Positions 1 to 13,298 are shown, counted from the first letter of the stretch. The stretch: 64,000 bases of DNA from Todiramphus chloris collaris (GCA_025345505.1 JANVCC010000011.1:8959745-9023744); one strand, 5' to 3'. The notes: generated from the letters alone by a model not told the origin. Translations and numbers: made by a program.

Positions 1-3000
1 CCAAGTCAGCTGTGTCTGCAATGAAATCCATCTCCAAAGCAGTTTTATAGTTACGAGCTGAAGAGTGGGGAGGGAAGAAGGGTTTTGTATAAGAAAGACT
101 GGGTACACAACTGCAATATTGTCTTTCTGGGGACACTGGCCAAGCCACGTACCTCCTCAACACAAGTGAAGAGCAACAGTGACCATTCAAACTGATGAAG
201 CAGCATGTGTGTTTGCTTCAGCAGTTGATTTGATCAAATTACCATGTACCATGTTTGAAAAAGTTTGACAAACTATCACTGTCTCACAGCATTCTTAGAA
301 TTATTTTAATCTGCAACCAAATATAAGGCAGCACAAGAGCACTTGCTCCCTCTGCTTCTCCCAGTTCCTGCCACACTCCTCGGATAAAGTGCTTGTGTAG
401 CAGTGTGAGGAGTTTCCACAGTGGGTGAATTGACCTGCTATTAAAAACAACCCTGGCATTTTTCCTGCTAGTTTAATGTTAACCTCAATCATTCTCCTTG
501 TCTAGCCCACCACACAGCTAAACGTCTGTACCAGAACATGGGAAGAAGAGAAAAAGGGAAAATGGCTCTTTTTTTGGTGGAAGTGCTAGCTTAACATCTT
601 TCTGAAACTACAGCCTCAGGCTAACCTTTCAACATCTATTACTTTTATTTTCCACTATTCTATTTGCTCAATAACTGACAGGCATGTGAGTGAATCTTTT
701 GGTTTTCCTAGGGTCACTAGAGCATTTTTAAAATTTATTTAATTTCCTGGACACTTCCTGACCTCTTACAAATTCCCAGAAGCAACCATGACCCATGTAA
801 TTTAGGATAACACAATGCTGAGTCAGTAGCCTAACAGAGAATTCCTGGGCCTAAAAAAATACTGAGTCTTATGACTGTAGTTGCAAAATGAAGCAATAAT
901 GGCTGACATTGCATCTTGCAGCTTTTGCAGAGTTAGATACCAGACTATACAGATCAGGGACATCTGAAATCTGGCAGGAGTCTAACCAAAGCCTACACAA
1001 AGTACCCATGGTAATAACTGAAGTAGGGAAATACAAAAATACAGCATTTAAAGTAATTGAAAATGAGTATCTGGTACTAATGACTAAAGCTTGGGTGAGG
1101 GTACTTTAATTGGTTATTTTAACACTGGAATATCCCCAATGACTGCGTGACAGGAGATGACAGCCCATAGGAAAAAACATGACCTAGTATAGAAAAAAGA
1201 GTTCCTTAAACAATGATTTAAATTCAAACTACTGGACAGCTGGGACACTATCGTACTCTGATCACTAAACACAGTGTTATCCCTGCCATCCACTGTAGCA
1301 CACTACTCAAGAAATCTCAGCAATGAATACTGTGCCAGGATGAGCACTGCACAGGTACAAAGTTGATGAAACCTGGTCCCTAGAGAAACAAGTGTCAGAA
1401 ACAGACTCTGGAGCAGCAAGTATTATCCTGAGCTGTCACAAGTGGCCTGGGGTCCTTGCAGGTGTCAGTTCTCTCTGGAATAGTCTGTGGAGCAGAGTGG
1501 CAGATTTCTGAAGACGAGACCACAGCAGAGTCTACAGTAACAGCTAAACCCACGAGGGGCTTCACTGGGGTGATACGGCCCAGGCAGAGGACCAGGCTAG
1601 TGGAACTACTCCTCTGCTGACTTCAAAACTCGTTCCCAACTAATTTAGGCATCTGCAGGGAGCTACTAGTCACATAAGGACCTCTGCCCAGCCTCCGCTT
1701 CTGTTTCTAAATAAAGTCAGTGCCGAAGTTAGGAAATAACAGCTCTTGCTGTGTGACAGATAATAATAATCTTTCATATCACAATCTTGCGCTTGGGGCC
1801 ACGAATCAGCAATCAGACACTTGTCAACACTTCCACATTTCACTCCCTTGTCAAGCACAATCACCCTACCAATGAGCTTGGAAACCAAGCACCATCAACA
1901 ACATGCTTGGAATTTTTAAAAGGATGATATTACAAATTAACACTAAGGAAGAAAAAGGCACAAACATGTATTTATAATTTAAAAGGGAGTGCAGAAAGAC
2001 ATAGAATAGGAACAACTGCAAACTACTGGTGCATCTTAACTGTGAAACATTAGAAAGGAGTAAGATAACCATAAAAAAACCCTAGTAAACAGTATAACAC
2101 ATCACAATGCACCACTCAACAACAGCACAACATTCCATGCTGTGAGCACCTTGATAATCGTGGAGCAGATTGTAAAGGAGGAAATTCTGAAATAAGATAA
2201 AACATTCATAAAGTATTCCATGAATAAAATTCAGTAAACTTCATTCCAGGGGAAACAAGAAATACACCTTTGCAGGCATAGTATCTTGTTACTCAGGTCA
2301 CTGCACCTACATAATATCTGAAAACTGAAAGCCTACATAGCTAATAGTGCCATCCTACTCAGAATAATCCAGCCTATGCATCAGCAACATCATCACACTG
2401 ATGTGTTTCTTCTCTACGTGCTTTTCACATCTGGTTAGAGCAAAGTAAACTTCCCTAACTTCAGAGCAAACCAGATGAACTGAAGTATTTCACACTGCGT
2501 GTGAAAAATAATTAAAATGAATGCAGTGACAAATTCATCCCAGGCATGTTGCTTTCTCAGATTTAAAGTCTGTATCAATTCCTGGAAGTAAAATGTTTCA
2601 TAGAATCTATCACAGATCATAAAACAGCAGAAACAATGTGCCTTATGGGCAATACTTTCATATAGCTTCTTGTCACTTGCACCCAACAGCAAAGCTTTGC
2701 TTAAAGCACTCTAAACGTTGCAGATGTGCACACAGGGAAGGGAGTGTGAAGAGGGAACAGGTCGAAAATACCTGGGCAAAGTGCATTCAGAGTTAAATCT
2801 CCCTCCACAGACACAGACTCCTAACCAAACCCCAGACTGGCAGCTGGTTCACAGAGGTCCCTCCCACAGCATAATTCTAAGCAGAACTCTCTGCTCAGCT
2901 TTTCTAAACCACCAAGGCAGTGACAATGCTTTCTACCCAGTAGCCACGGTTCACTTTTGCTGTGTACATTCTTGCCACTGGCTGCAGAAGTTTATCCCAA

Positions 3001-6000
3001 CTAGGGTTTATAAATATCATCCTGTCAGAAGAGGAAGCTCTTGAATAATCATTCTAGTTGCCTTCTAGTCCGAGTAGACAGAAGTCACCAAGTTTCCTGT
3101 ACTGAAATGATTCAACAGCAGCAGCAGCACAAGTTACTCTATCCTAATGCAGACAGCACAAGTATGGAGCTGTTTTTAAAAAATACAGTCATAGAAAAAA
3201 GTACAAAGGCATGTGTTTTCATTAAACTTTCACATACATCCAAAAAAATCTTCTTTACAGAAGAGTGCTCACTGGATTAAGAACAAATTATCAGACCAAC
3301 CATTTTAGAAAGTATTTAGGTCTTCAACTCATGTTACATGACACTGCAATTGGAAGGAGACCCAAGGGAGCTGTTGACAGGCCCTGTTTTTTAAGCTACA
3401 ACCCCAGAAATCATTCAAAGGTTTTTATGGTTGTCACAGGAGCCAAAAACCTCCATCTCAGTATGCTGATGAGTGCTGGAACTTACCGTAGCACAGTTGG
3501 CTCTTATCACTGCCTACAGGCCATGGGGGAAAGACATCAACAGCCGCACAGCCCTGATTCCAGCCCAGCAGGGAAGGCTCACACCAGTTCTGTCCCCATA
3601 AAGCAGCACTAGAACTAAGGATCTGCCTGTCAGTGTGAAAGCACACTTAGGTGGGCATATTTAACTTAGCAGTTACAAACTCATCAAGATTAACTCCAGG
3701 AATGACAAGACAAGCATTCTTGACCCAGTTTAAAATACACTATCAAAGTTTCAGAGCTCATGGAAAAGATACTAGCTTGCACAGTAAAAGTATACTCTCT
3801 TAACTCCAGATTTTCATTCCAGATAGGGTTGGTTTATATTCCACAACAGCATCCTTGCATTCATCCTTTGCTTTCATTGTCTCTACAAGAGAATAGGAAG
3901 TCCGACTCTCCCCCCCCCCAGTTGCCAGATACGAGGCACAGATACCCCAAGCTAGGCACTGGGAAATGCACAGTGACTCCACTGACTCGCTCCAAAGCTC
4001 AGTTTCAGATGAGCCATCCAGCCCATCTTCTGCCCCTCCTTAATCACAGAAAGTTGTGAGGGGACAGAGGAAGAAGGTTGATCTGCTGATTTTCAAATCA
4101 AGCTACCCTGTTGGTCTTGAAAATCCCACACCACCTCGATGAAAGTGTAAAAGAGACACACACAGACAGCTACACGCAGAAGGCAGAAAGTCAGGGACAG
4201 ACCTCAAAGGCAGCTGGGCCTTTCTAGGTGCCAAGTGACTTATCCTACAGCAGCAAGGAGGGAACTGCTGGCAGCAGGCAGATACTTCTCTGAAGAACCT
4301 TGTGGAAAAATAAGTGTCTTTTGTGATGGGGAAACTTCATTTTAAGACAAGACAAAGTTTCAAACTCAGTGCTGTTACTACTTTAATACAACAGCCCTAG
4401 CATTTAGTATTATTCTATTGCTTTTGACTTGTGTTAAAGGAGATTTCAAGATAGCTGCGAATATAAAAACATTTTGCACTTGGGTTTGACAACATATTTG
4501 TTCTTGACTAGTACCTTTTGGACAATTATCATATACTGTAATAAAGTGAACTGGCTAACTCTAGTACAACTGTTAGAAGATATACCTGACTTCACTTTGT
4601 ACTTCAGACATGTAAAACCTATTTCAAAGCTTTTAGAAGGGGAAAAAATCCTTTAACGGATTAAACTAAAATTCACAAGTGTTCACAAAAGAGAAGATGC
4701 AACTCTGTTGACAGTTCCTTCTAGCACAGAATTTTTAAAATATTTGCATAAGATACTTGTAAAAAGACTTTCTTCTTGTTCTTTCCACTGTCCCTGTAGC
4801 CTTATTCCACAACTTCACCAGTTCCCTCTCACACTCTGCCTTAAAAATTCACTTATTTCTGCTTTTCTATTGATACAAATACCCTTCTGGATCTACCTCG
4901 AAAAAACAAACAAACAACAAACCTAACTAATGTCCTCACGTCTCCATAACTATCTCCCTCTGTTTCATCAGTAACCAGCTCAAAATTATGATTAGTGACT
5001 GCTCTCCCATGTCTCTCCAGACTCTATATGAATAGGTCATCTTCTGCCTCTTCTTTGTCCTGGGTGTCAGCATCCAAAAGTTCATGTTAAATTTTAAACC
5101 CAATGTTGTCACCATTTTCTCTATACTGCTTTCCCAATCCAAATGCAGATCTGGAATTAAATCTTTCATTAAAACAAGCGCCCACTGTCTTCAAGAAACC
5201 TGAAAACAGTCAGCCTGCTAGCAATCATCCAAACAACATATCTTCCCTTGTATTTTTTTTTTTTTTTAAAGTTATCCTATACCTTGTTTCATACATACAT
5301 ATATATTTATATACACAGAGGTGCATATAGTTAGCTCCTTGATGCAGTGGCTATGTTTTGGTTCAGTGTTTTTTACAGCATGGTCCGTAAATGGGATTCC
5401 TAGAGACAAACATATGACACACAAGAAGATGGCCACCTAGGCAAACAGAAGATTCCCAGAGGATAGAATTAACTTGCCCTTTTTATCCTAAGGGCAGGCA
5501 CTTAGCATAAAAAGAAGATTGGGGGCACTGCACACTAAATGACAGGAAAAGAAATTTATTCACTGGAATAAGTGACTGGAATCCTGAAATATAATGAAAA
5601 CTTAACTAAAGAACAGGACAGTAAATGACCATAACATAGAAAAAAGTTTATATTTTAAATGTATTGTCATTATTTAAATAGGACATGTCAACAGGATATG
5701 CTTGAATGAGTACCCATTCCACTGTCGCCAAGAGAGCATTGAGATCTTTCTTCCAGACACACAAAAAAAGAAAAAAGCAAACATGTCAATGGTCAACAGA
5801 CTGATCTCAAATTCAGAACAATGGTAACACCCATCTTTGTATTCCCTCTACAAAATAAGCCTACTTCAGCACAGTACGGTTACAACTACAAGAGAAACCC
5901 CAGAAAAACTAAACTCACTTTATGGCATCAGACAGATAAATGTATCAATTTTAAATTGCACTGTGTTATGATTTCCCTTACTATATAATGTCATTTATAG

Positions 6001-6491
6001 AAAACGATACTGAATTTAAAAGCATGGCCCCATGATGCAAGGAAGGATGTTCACACATTAGACAACTACCCCTCATCTAAACACATCTTATTCATCAGTT
6101 CCACATTAGCTACATTCCATGCATTAAGTATTCCCTCACTTTCACTGTTGACAAATATTTTTCATCAGAAGAAAAGAATCATGAAACTAAAATGCTAGAG
6201 AGTATCATAATTTCTCCATGTATCCTCTACAGTTTGCACGTATAAAATAATATACTGTTTTGAATAATCATAAGGGGACTTTACCAAGCAGATATCTTTC
6301 CTTAAGCATGGGCTAGAGTCCTTCTTGTCTGCCTCCAGAAAAAAAAAAATTGTTAAACCACTGCAGATCACACAAACCACGCACACACATCAAGTTTCTT
6401 TCTGGCTGCCACCCACATGTCCAGCACAGACTGGTGTCTTTTCCTGCCTCTCTGAAATGAAAATAGTGCCTTTCAGTGCAGTGCAGCTTAC
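1..6491. other. non-coding stretch, no recognised gene
   Basis: I see no recognisable gene, RNA gene or named transposon here. The sequence is AT-rich and CpG-poor with frequent stops on both strands; open frames reach about 115 codons and none resembles a protein I know. Small simple-sequence patches occur: a C10 run at 3910-3919 and a T-tract near 5252-5267. Some exon-like cassettes occur on the minus strand, for example 153-191, which opens with a FEWSLLLF reading, and about 768-853, but they are too weak to call. Confidence 0.6.
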
Positions 6492-6538
6492 CTGAGAGTA
6501 AAAATTATCCAAGTATTTCTTTTCAAAAAACAGTACTT
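6492..6538 (-). CDS. possible short coding exon (47 nt), protein not recognised
   Basis: On the minus strand a pyrimidine-rich acceptor (AAATTTCCTTTAG) opens a 47-nt segment that ends in CTCTCAG followed by a good donor, GTAAGC. One of the three frames has a stop. The frame that fits takes two bases to finish a codon and then reads VLFFEKKYLDNFYSQ, ending exactly at the donor in phase 0. The next candidate exon upstream (12205-12328) leaves one G, so joining them gives GAA (Glu) and keeps the frame open; this phase agreement is the main support. The frame alone proves little, since 47 nt is often open by chance. I do not recognise the peptide. It could equally be a decoy exon inside a large intron. 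Confidence 0.25.
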
Positions 6539-7965
6539 CTAAAGGAAATTTGTATTATCTGAGACGCTACTTATGCATATGCAGTTATGGTATTTAAACT
6601 TAAAGAATAAATATTTTACTGAATTCAGGTTTCCTGTGCCATTATTTTTTTGTTTCACTTTGGGTTTGTGTTATATGTTGTACGCATATTTTAACCTTAA
6701 TAGGTTGAGAAGTATGTTCTTGTGCATATTTATGTAAACTGTATACTGATTATACACCAATTAGTTGATCTTAAAAACGAAAAAGATTTTTTTTCATACT
6801 AGATATAATTTCTCTGAAGTTGGAAGTATTTGCAAGGGAACACTAAAGCTTGTCTGTGGAGAAGGCCTGAATGTATAAACAGCAGAAAGATAATCCAACC
6901 AAGAGACAGATCAATGCCTTGGAACTTCCTGTGTTTGAAAAGAAAACCATAGCTGAACATACTGAGGGTGAGATACCTCATTAAACACGACTGGCACACG
7001 ACAAAGGCAGTTGTTTGAACTAGGTTTAGTAATAAAAGGTTTTATGAAGGCGAAGTTGACATTTGCCTTTCTGTTGAAAAATATGACCAGAATCATAGTT
7101 TACATACAATACTTAATATAAAACTCAGTCAACACACTCACGCGCTGAGTCACCATCAGCTTGCCTTTTTAATAAATGGAGTGTCTATTTGTATCCAAAT
7201 CGTAAAACAGTTGAACCAAATGACAAAACATTTTTCTCGTAAAATACTTTTCCCATTTCTCTAATTGACAGAAACAGACTTAAATCTCAGTTTTGCATAC
7301 AACAGACTTGTTATTTATTCATAACATAAAACTATTACATCATCAAACCTACTTTTGCAAAAGTCTCCCTTTTAGGACAGGATACAAGTTCTTTTTATTA
7401 TTTAAATGTAGGATGGAAGGTAAAATAAATAATTTGAGAGAGAGAAAACATTTCCTTGCTTTCAGTGTTTGGATCCGATCACAAAAATGTATCATGCAAT
7501 GAACTGTTCCAGATTTGCTGACTTGAATAACCTCAGCGCAGACTGCGTTTACAGTTCATATAAAACAAATACATCTGGCGAGGCAATGTATCTTTTCCTC
7601 AAATATGTTTACTTGTATAACAATTGTTGTTAGTTTACTTATAAAATACAGCCTATCAATTACAGTTTTGCAATTTGGCCTATGCCAGTCGGCCTCCTAT
7701 TCCCAGATATGCAAAATAGAACAGTGAATAAGATACTTAAAAATAGGATACTCAAAAATCTTACCAGAACTAACCTAAAATAAGCCATAGCCATTTAACA
7801 GTTAAGCTCATTGCATGCAAATTTGCACTATGTCCCTTTATACCTGGATAAGATTGTATTGAATTCATGACAGATCTGAAACAGTTGCACTTTGGATCTG
7901 ATTTCAGATTTTGAAAGTTAACGTTGAAAAGACAGAATTTTACCATGTTGGAAAGTATTTAAGGA

Positions 7966-8040
7966 AACAAAAAAAAAAAAGAAAAAAGAAAAAAAAAAGG
8001 AAAAAAAAAAAAAAAAAAAAAAAAAAACCAAAAACCCAAA
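7966..8040 (+). repeat. impure poly(A) tract
   Basis: The tract is almost pure A with scattered G, including an unbroken A27 at 8001-8027, and runs out into AACCAAAAACCCAAA. There is no recognisable retroposon body upstream, so it is annotated as low-complexity DNA rather than the tail of a named element. Confidence 0.9.
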
Positions 8041-8113
8041 CATATCTTTCAGTGTTATCCTCTTCCAAGATCTGACATTATTAAACAAGAGTAACAATAG
8101 CAGCAACTTTGCC

Positions 8114-8141
8114 TTTTTTTTTTTTTTTTCCCCTTTTTTTT
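8114..8141 (+). repeat. poly(T) tract, T16-C4-T8
   Basis: A T16 run, four C and T8 lie about 87 bases downstream of the A27 run. The two tracts are complementary and could pair as a stem with the intervening sequence as loop. Confidence 0.9.
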
Positions 8142-11100
8142 CAAACAACCTGCAAATGTTCTCAAGGAGGATAAGGCTTTCCAAAGCTGCTGTTATGAGG
8201 GTGCAACAATGCCAATTCTAAATAGAACTTTTAATAATAATGTTGAGTTAATAAAAGATTTTATTTAACTTTTTTTTTTAAATCAGCTTTACAGACACTT
8301 TAGAACAACAATTCTATAGGTCAAACAGAAATTCAGGAGCAGTGAAAAGATATACTAAAAGACCCACACCTAGCAAGGAAAGGATTTTCTTGGCAAACTG
8401 TAGGAAGAAGCCAAACAATGATCCCTCCCTGGTTTTGGCAAAGGATATGCGAGCCAACCAGGGCTGACATTCAGCTTCAGAGAGATTGTTCAGGCCTTTC
8501 TCCCTGGGCAAGGTCTGATAATGTAGCACCTGAAGCACCAGTCAAAACTAACTTAGAGCTGCTGCAGCCCTGGGAACTGTCAGGGAAAGCACAAGAACTT
8601 TACGCTTCTCTAATCCCATCTGTACACTTGAGCAAGTGGTCCTTTATTGAGCCTTTCAGAGGTAAAGCATGAACTCACTGGAATGCCATGTTAAAATGCC
8701 CAGTTTCCTAGATGCTAATTGCCATCACTACCATGCTATAACAGATCTCAACATCTTTATGAGGCAGGTATAAACCCAGGTTTTGCCAACAGGCAGCATG
8801 AGGTAGACACACACAAAATACCCGAAAGTTAGGAATAAATTTGGATATGCCACTGCAATAAATCAGAACAAATAAACCCCTCTGCCTATCTGAAAAATCA
8901 ATACATTATAAGATACCTGATCTTGGAAATGACAGTGTGGTAATTTGGCAACCAGAGTTCAAGTCATTTAGCAGAATTTATATAACAACTCTGTGGCAGA
9001 CATAGAAAACAAACCCGCTGTTTCTCAGATGTAGTCCTAACTTCTATATCTTGCTTACAACCCTGTAAGGAGAGGAAATGCCTACAAATATTAACTCTTA
9101 CATCAAGGCCAAGTGTAAAAGTTTCCTAACCTAAAGTTGCCCACCACAGCAATCATTTCTACTGTTTCTTTCCATTAGGTTACTAGCATTTGTGGTCAGC
9201 AAGAAACATTAAAGGATAAGAAATGTTCTGTTTTCACTGCCCCCAGTGCAAAGTAGACAAAAATCAAATCCCTCCATCATCTCCTGGTCCTTATAACAAA
9301 ACCCCTCAACTAATAATACCACAATCAGTTGTCATCTTCATTATGTAATGGAAGTACTAGCCTGCGTAGACTACTACTGGTGATGCTGCACCAACTTTAA
9401 ATTTTTACATCTGTAATCCAAAGTACTAATGTTCATTACTTAATTGAAGAAATAAGCCTTTACAAAAGGCATTCCAGTTTACACTGATTTGATTATAAGA
9501 ATCCTTAACTTCAGTATAGTTCTTTGAAAGAATGAGCATGAACAAACAAGTTATTAATAATAAAGATATCCTAAATATCTTTTTTTGTTCAGAAATCAGT
9601 TCTATTCCTTTTAGCTATTTAGACATTTCTTACAAATAATTTAGCTGTTTTCCTTGAATACCACTGTTGGACACTCATCAATATTTCTCAAGGAAAAACT
9701 CTCTACAAGCCAGAAGCTGAAGAGGCCAAGATTCTTCTGTGCAAAGTGTAAATACATGCTAAAGTGCTGCCACTTAAATCAGGCCAACAAAGTTAAGTAG
9801 TAAAAATACACAATGTGACACCACATCAGTAGAAAAGCACTTAACATCATCTTGGTAACAGAAACAATGCACAGTCGTAGAATGCTTCACTCACACACCA
9901 CTGGATCTGTTCTGATGTTCCAAGCAGCAAGATTATATTACCCAAGCAAATAAATAATACAGCCTGCTATTTTCACTGCTGAATGGTAGCTAAAGACCTT
10001 TAGACCCAACACTCTCCTCCCCACTTCCTAACAAAGAGAGGAAAGCAAAGAAAGGTACCCTCTTTCAGGTCAGGTCACATTCTGTGATCAGTAAACAGAT
10101 TGAGGTAAGATTTAATAAAAATCACAGCACAAGAACACTAAAGAAAATAATCCCTGTGGCATTTAGGCCTCCCTCTTCAGTAAAATACTGCAACAGTCTC
10201 CAAAAGATTTGCCACATAGATCTTAGAAGACTCTTTTATTACTGAACACAACAGTAACTACTTGCCTAGCTGTTTGGATTTAAACAAGCATACTTCGGCA
10301 CCATGCACAAACTGACCCCAGAAAGAAAGAGAGAAGCTCTCTTGGCCTGTTATGCTCTACGTGTCCTTAGCTGGACTGATAGGGCATGCCATACTGCAAC
10401 TGCTTGCTCTGCAGCAACAGAAACAGCTGTGGAGAACCACTCACAATGAAAAATTTGTTCACCCTGTCACTATGTAGAGGTAGCCATGAGAAGTGCAATC
10501 CCCCACCAACAAAATCCCACACAGTAACACCCTAATACAAAATCTGCCATTTCCAAACATAACCCCTTCCTCAAGCTACAGATCTTCATGCCAGTCCTTG
10601 CTTCTCTCATTTCAATAAATACAAAGGTTTGTATTCTCCCTCTAAAAAGAAAGCGAACTTCTTTCTCACGCATCCTTTAAAGCTTCTGAGCCGAGGGAAG
10701 AAAGAGGAGGAGAAAGCCTGTGCTCTAAGTATCATATTTGGAGTGTTATCCCCTTGTGACTGAGCCGAATCTCTGCATCTGCCACATCTATTAGCCTTCT
10801 CCAAATAGTAGCTGAAGCAATATGGAACAGGCTTGGTCCCTAGATAATTTCCCAACTACTCACATGGTTCTGTATAGCAGCCATGAAAAAAGAGTAATTC
10901 TTGGTAATTTAATTCTGCAGTTGCCTGAAACACCTATGACCCAAAGCAGAAATGTTGGATGTGTCTACAAATTCAAGATGACATTGCAAACTCAAAAGAC
11001 AAAGCTTTCTGAGATTCATTTCCAATTTTTTCTTTCAGAGGACATTGATCCTTGCAAAAAAAGGTAGAGATTACTCCCCCTCACATTTTAAAGGAAGTCA

Positions 11101-11448
11101 TACATTTTGCAGAAATTATTACATCTTCCTCATTTGCAGTTGCAAACCTTAGGTTTAAGACCTCTAGTCAAACTGCAGCTCAAATACAATATTTGCTGAT
11201 AATACAGAAGAAGGAATTTCCATATGCATAGTCCTAAGAATAAAGAAGACATGCCAAAATGGAAATTACACTGCAGCTATGATTAATGTCAGCAGACTAT
11301 TTCATGTAAGACAGACAGCAAGAAACAATCCAGTGAATTCTCTAGGAAAAAATACAGCCCATCTCTTGCATGTAGCCAATTGTCCTCCCACAAACAAAGG
11401 GGAGCATAAACAGAATTTAATGAAAAATCCAGCTTTTATATTATCATT

Positions 11449-11592
11449 TTTTGTTGGGTTTGGTTTTTTTTTTGGCGGGTGGTGGTTGTTTGTTAGGGTT
11501 GTTTTGTTGGGGATTTTTGTGGTTTTTTGTTTGTTGGGTTTTGTTTGGTTGGTTGTTTTGGTTTTGTTTGTTTGTTTTTTGTGTGCTTTTTG
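11449..11592 (+). repeat. T/G-rich low-complexity tract
   Basis: About 145 bases consist nearly only of T and G in shifting words such as TTTG, TTGG and GTTTT, with a single TTAGGG inside. There is no fixed period, so it is low complexity rather than a true microsatellite. Any open frames across it are products of composition. Confidence 0.9.
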
Positions 11593-12204
11593 CTGATATT
11601 TATGACAGCGGTACTGCAAGGTAGGGAAAGAGACAGAAGATATGGAGGCTTTCATTTTAGTAACTCAAAAACTCTACATAGGCATCTGCATTGAGAATCA
11701 AGCCAGACATGAAGAGCACACATTCCTGTCTGAAACAGTGATAGACACTTCTCAGGAAACTAATGCATTAAACTTTATGTTTTCCACTTTTTGTTTTTTT
11801 AAAGTTCTCTGTCACCAACCAGTTTCTGTCCCAGATGGAACATGAATATGTGAATGTGGACTGACATCACCGTGCAAAAACCTCCATATATGCAAGCTGT
11901 CAGTTCCTTACTTAAACAAGCTTTAGTAATCTCCTCATGCAGCTTTCCTTAATTAAATATATCTAGGAAGGATTTCTTTAAGAAGAAAGGGATGTCTGTG
12001 CAAATTAATGTGGAAATATTAAACATAACATATGCATCCATATGCTAGTCTAAGAGTACAATGAGATTTCGTAATTTTTTTTACTATTCCTGCTGTGCCT
12101 TTAGTTATATGGACTCCAGCTTTATCTCTAGAAACAAGAAGGTTTACATTTTGCTATTTTAAAGGTTTGAATTTAATCTGCATTTAAACTTCCATATACT
12201 ATAC

Positions 12205-12328
12205 CTTTTTTGTTGGTTCTAATAATTGTCTCAGACAACAGTAAAGGGCTTCCATTGGAAACTTCATTTATAGGCTTCTCTGGTGGTTTGTTGGCAGTAT
12301 TTTCTTTCTTCATGTCCTTCTTTATTTC
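12205..12328 (-). CDS. possible coding exon (124 nt), protein not recognised
   Basis: This is the best exon candidate in the window. On the minus strand a long pyrimidine tract ending TTTTGTTTTGCAG precedes it, and AAAAAAG with a GTATAG donor follows it. Only one of three frames is open, giving 41 codons: it starts [19 protein letters not shown] and continues [22 protein letters not shown]. The peptide is rich in Lys, Glu, Asn and Pro, as in a disordered linker. The exon starts in phase 0 and leaves one base (G), which fits the candidate at 6492-6538. I cannot assign a family. Against it: the donor is only moderate, base composition matches the surroundings, and a 64-kb window of this kind should hold several such cassettes by chance. 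Confidence 0.35.
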
Positions 12329-13164
12329 CTGCAAAACAAAAGGCAGGTGGAGAGGGATAAGAAAAAGAAGCAGAAGTTAAAACAAGGCACTACAGAATAT
12401 TCTAAATCTCAGGCTCCCAAGATGTCTTAGAACTTCTATGTACACACCCCTGCCTATTCTAATGCTACCTCAAAGACTCTTTCTCACTCGAAATACCACA
12501 AAATAAAAAGTCATTTTCCATAACTCTTCCAATGGATACTACTTTTTTTTTCTTTTTAAAGAGGTTCGTTTCTTATTTATGTGTGAAAATCGTTGGACAG
12601 CTTTGCAAATCTCTTACTAAAGACCACCAAAGCTGAAAGGTGGGGTTGTGGAAAAAACCCACAACTTCTCCATTTATCCATCACTTAGCTGTATATTTGA
12701 TGCACAGAGCAGAACTGGGCACAGTGCTCCTGATGTAAAGGCAGCTAAGTCTGCTTCCCCTCTGTTGAGAAGCCCACAGAAACCACCACCACAGCAGGAA
12801 GAAAATTATTAGCTAGGAAAATATGACAAATGTTACCATAATTGGCAGAAACATATAGAGAGCCTGCTGTCAGAGCTGTTGTTAACACTAACACATTTTG
12901 CAGCTGACTACCTTTTAAGGTGATCAACTTCTCTGGTAGCACAGAGAGAATATATAAATGGTGGAATTTCACAAAAGTAAACCAACGGAGAACAGCTTCC
13001 CAAGACCTCACAGACAGTGCTTGAGAAGATGCACGGTACCTCTCTATCAACTTCTTAAGCAGACTTTAAAAGCCTAAATGCTTCACTGTCTATACGTACT
13101 TTGCCAAAGCATCCAAAATATCAGAGACTTTCATATATCTTATCTTGAAACACCACTGAGGTAG
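12329..13164. other. non-coding stretch, nothing recognised
   Basis: AT-rich unique sequence. A T-rich patch lies near 12542-12558. No gene, RNA or repeat family was recognised. Confidence 0.55.
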
Positions 13165-13235
13165 ACAAGAGGCATTATCTCTGCTTTACAGGCAGGTACT
13201 GACACACTAAAGAGGCTAAAATATTCGCTTATAAG
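13165..13235 (+). repeat. MIR-like SINE relic (tentative)
   Basis: The stretch reads GGCATTATCTCTGCTTTACAG, then GCAGGTACTGACACACTAAAGAGGCTAA. This follows the order of the MIR/CORE-SINE segment made of the cattttacag word, a gaaactgaggc-like word and an agaggctaag-like word. The match is partial and old, and rests on remembered family patterns rather than alignment. Confidence 0.3.
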
Positions 13236-13298
13236 CATTTACTAAAAAAAATAAGGAAAAAATGTTAAGTTTTGGCTCCAAGCTTTGTCCTAGGTCAG

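Larger units (their letters stand above)
6539..12204. other. presumed intron or intergenic DNA, A/T tracts, possible regulatory block
   Basis: No gene recognised. If the two neighbouring candidate exons are real, this is the intron between them (about 5.7 kb). It holds a long impure A-tract and facing T-tract at 7966-8141, a T/G-rich low-complexity tract at 11449-11592, and a complex stretch near 7500-7915 that contains an ATGCAAAT octamer and several CpGs and looks more constrained than its surroundings. Confidence 0.5.

Noticed and set aside
3480-3530. Minus-strand GTAAGTTCC donor preceded by a CCTGTAG acceptor
   Set aside because: The enclosed segment is only about 28 bases and the acceptor is weak; larger alternatives contain stops.
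8755-8815. MIR-like words (ATCTTTATGAGGCAGGTAT)
   Set aside because: Only one short word fits; the rest of the SINE order is missing.
11500-11510. TTAGGG inside the T/G-rich tract as an interstitial telomere repeat
   Set aside because: Only one unit occurs; it is expected in T/G-rich low-complexity DNA.
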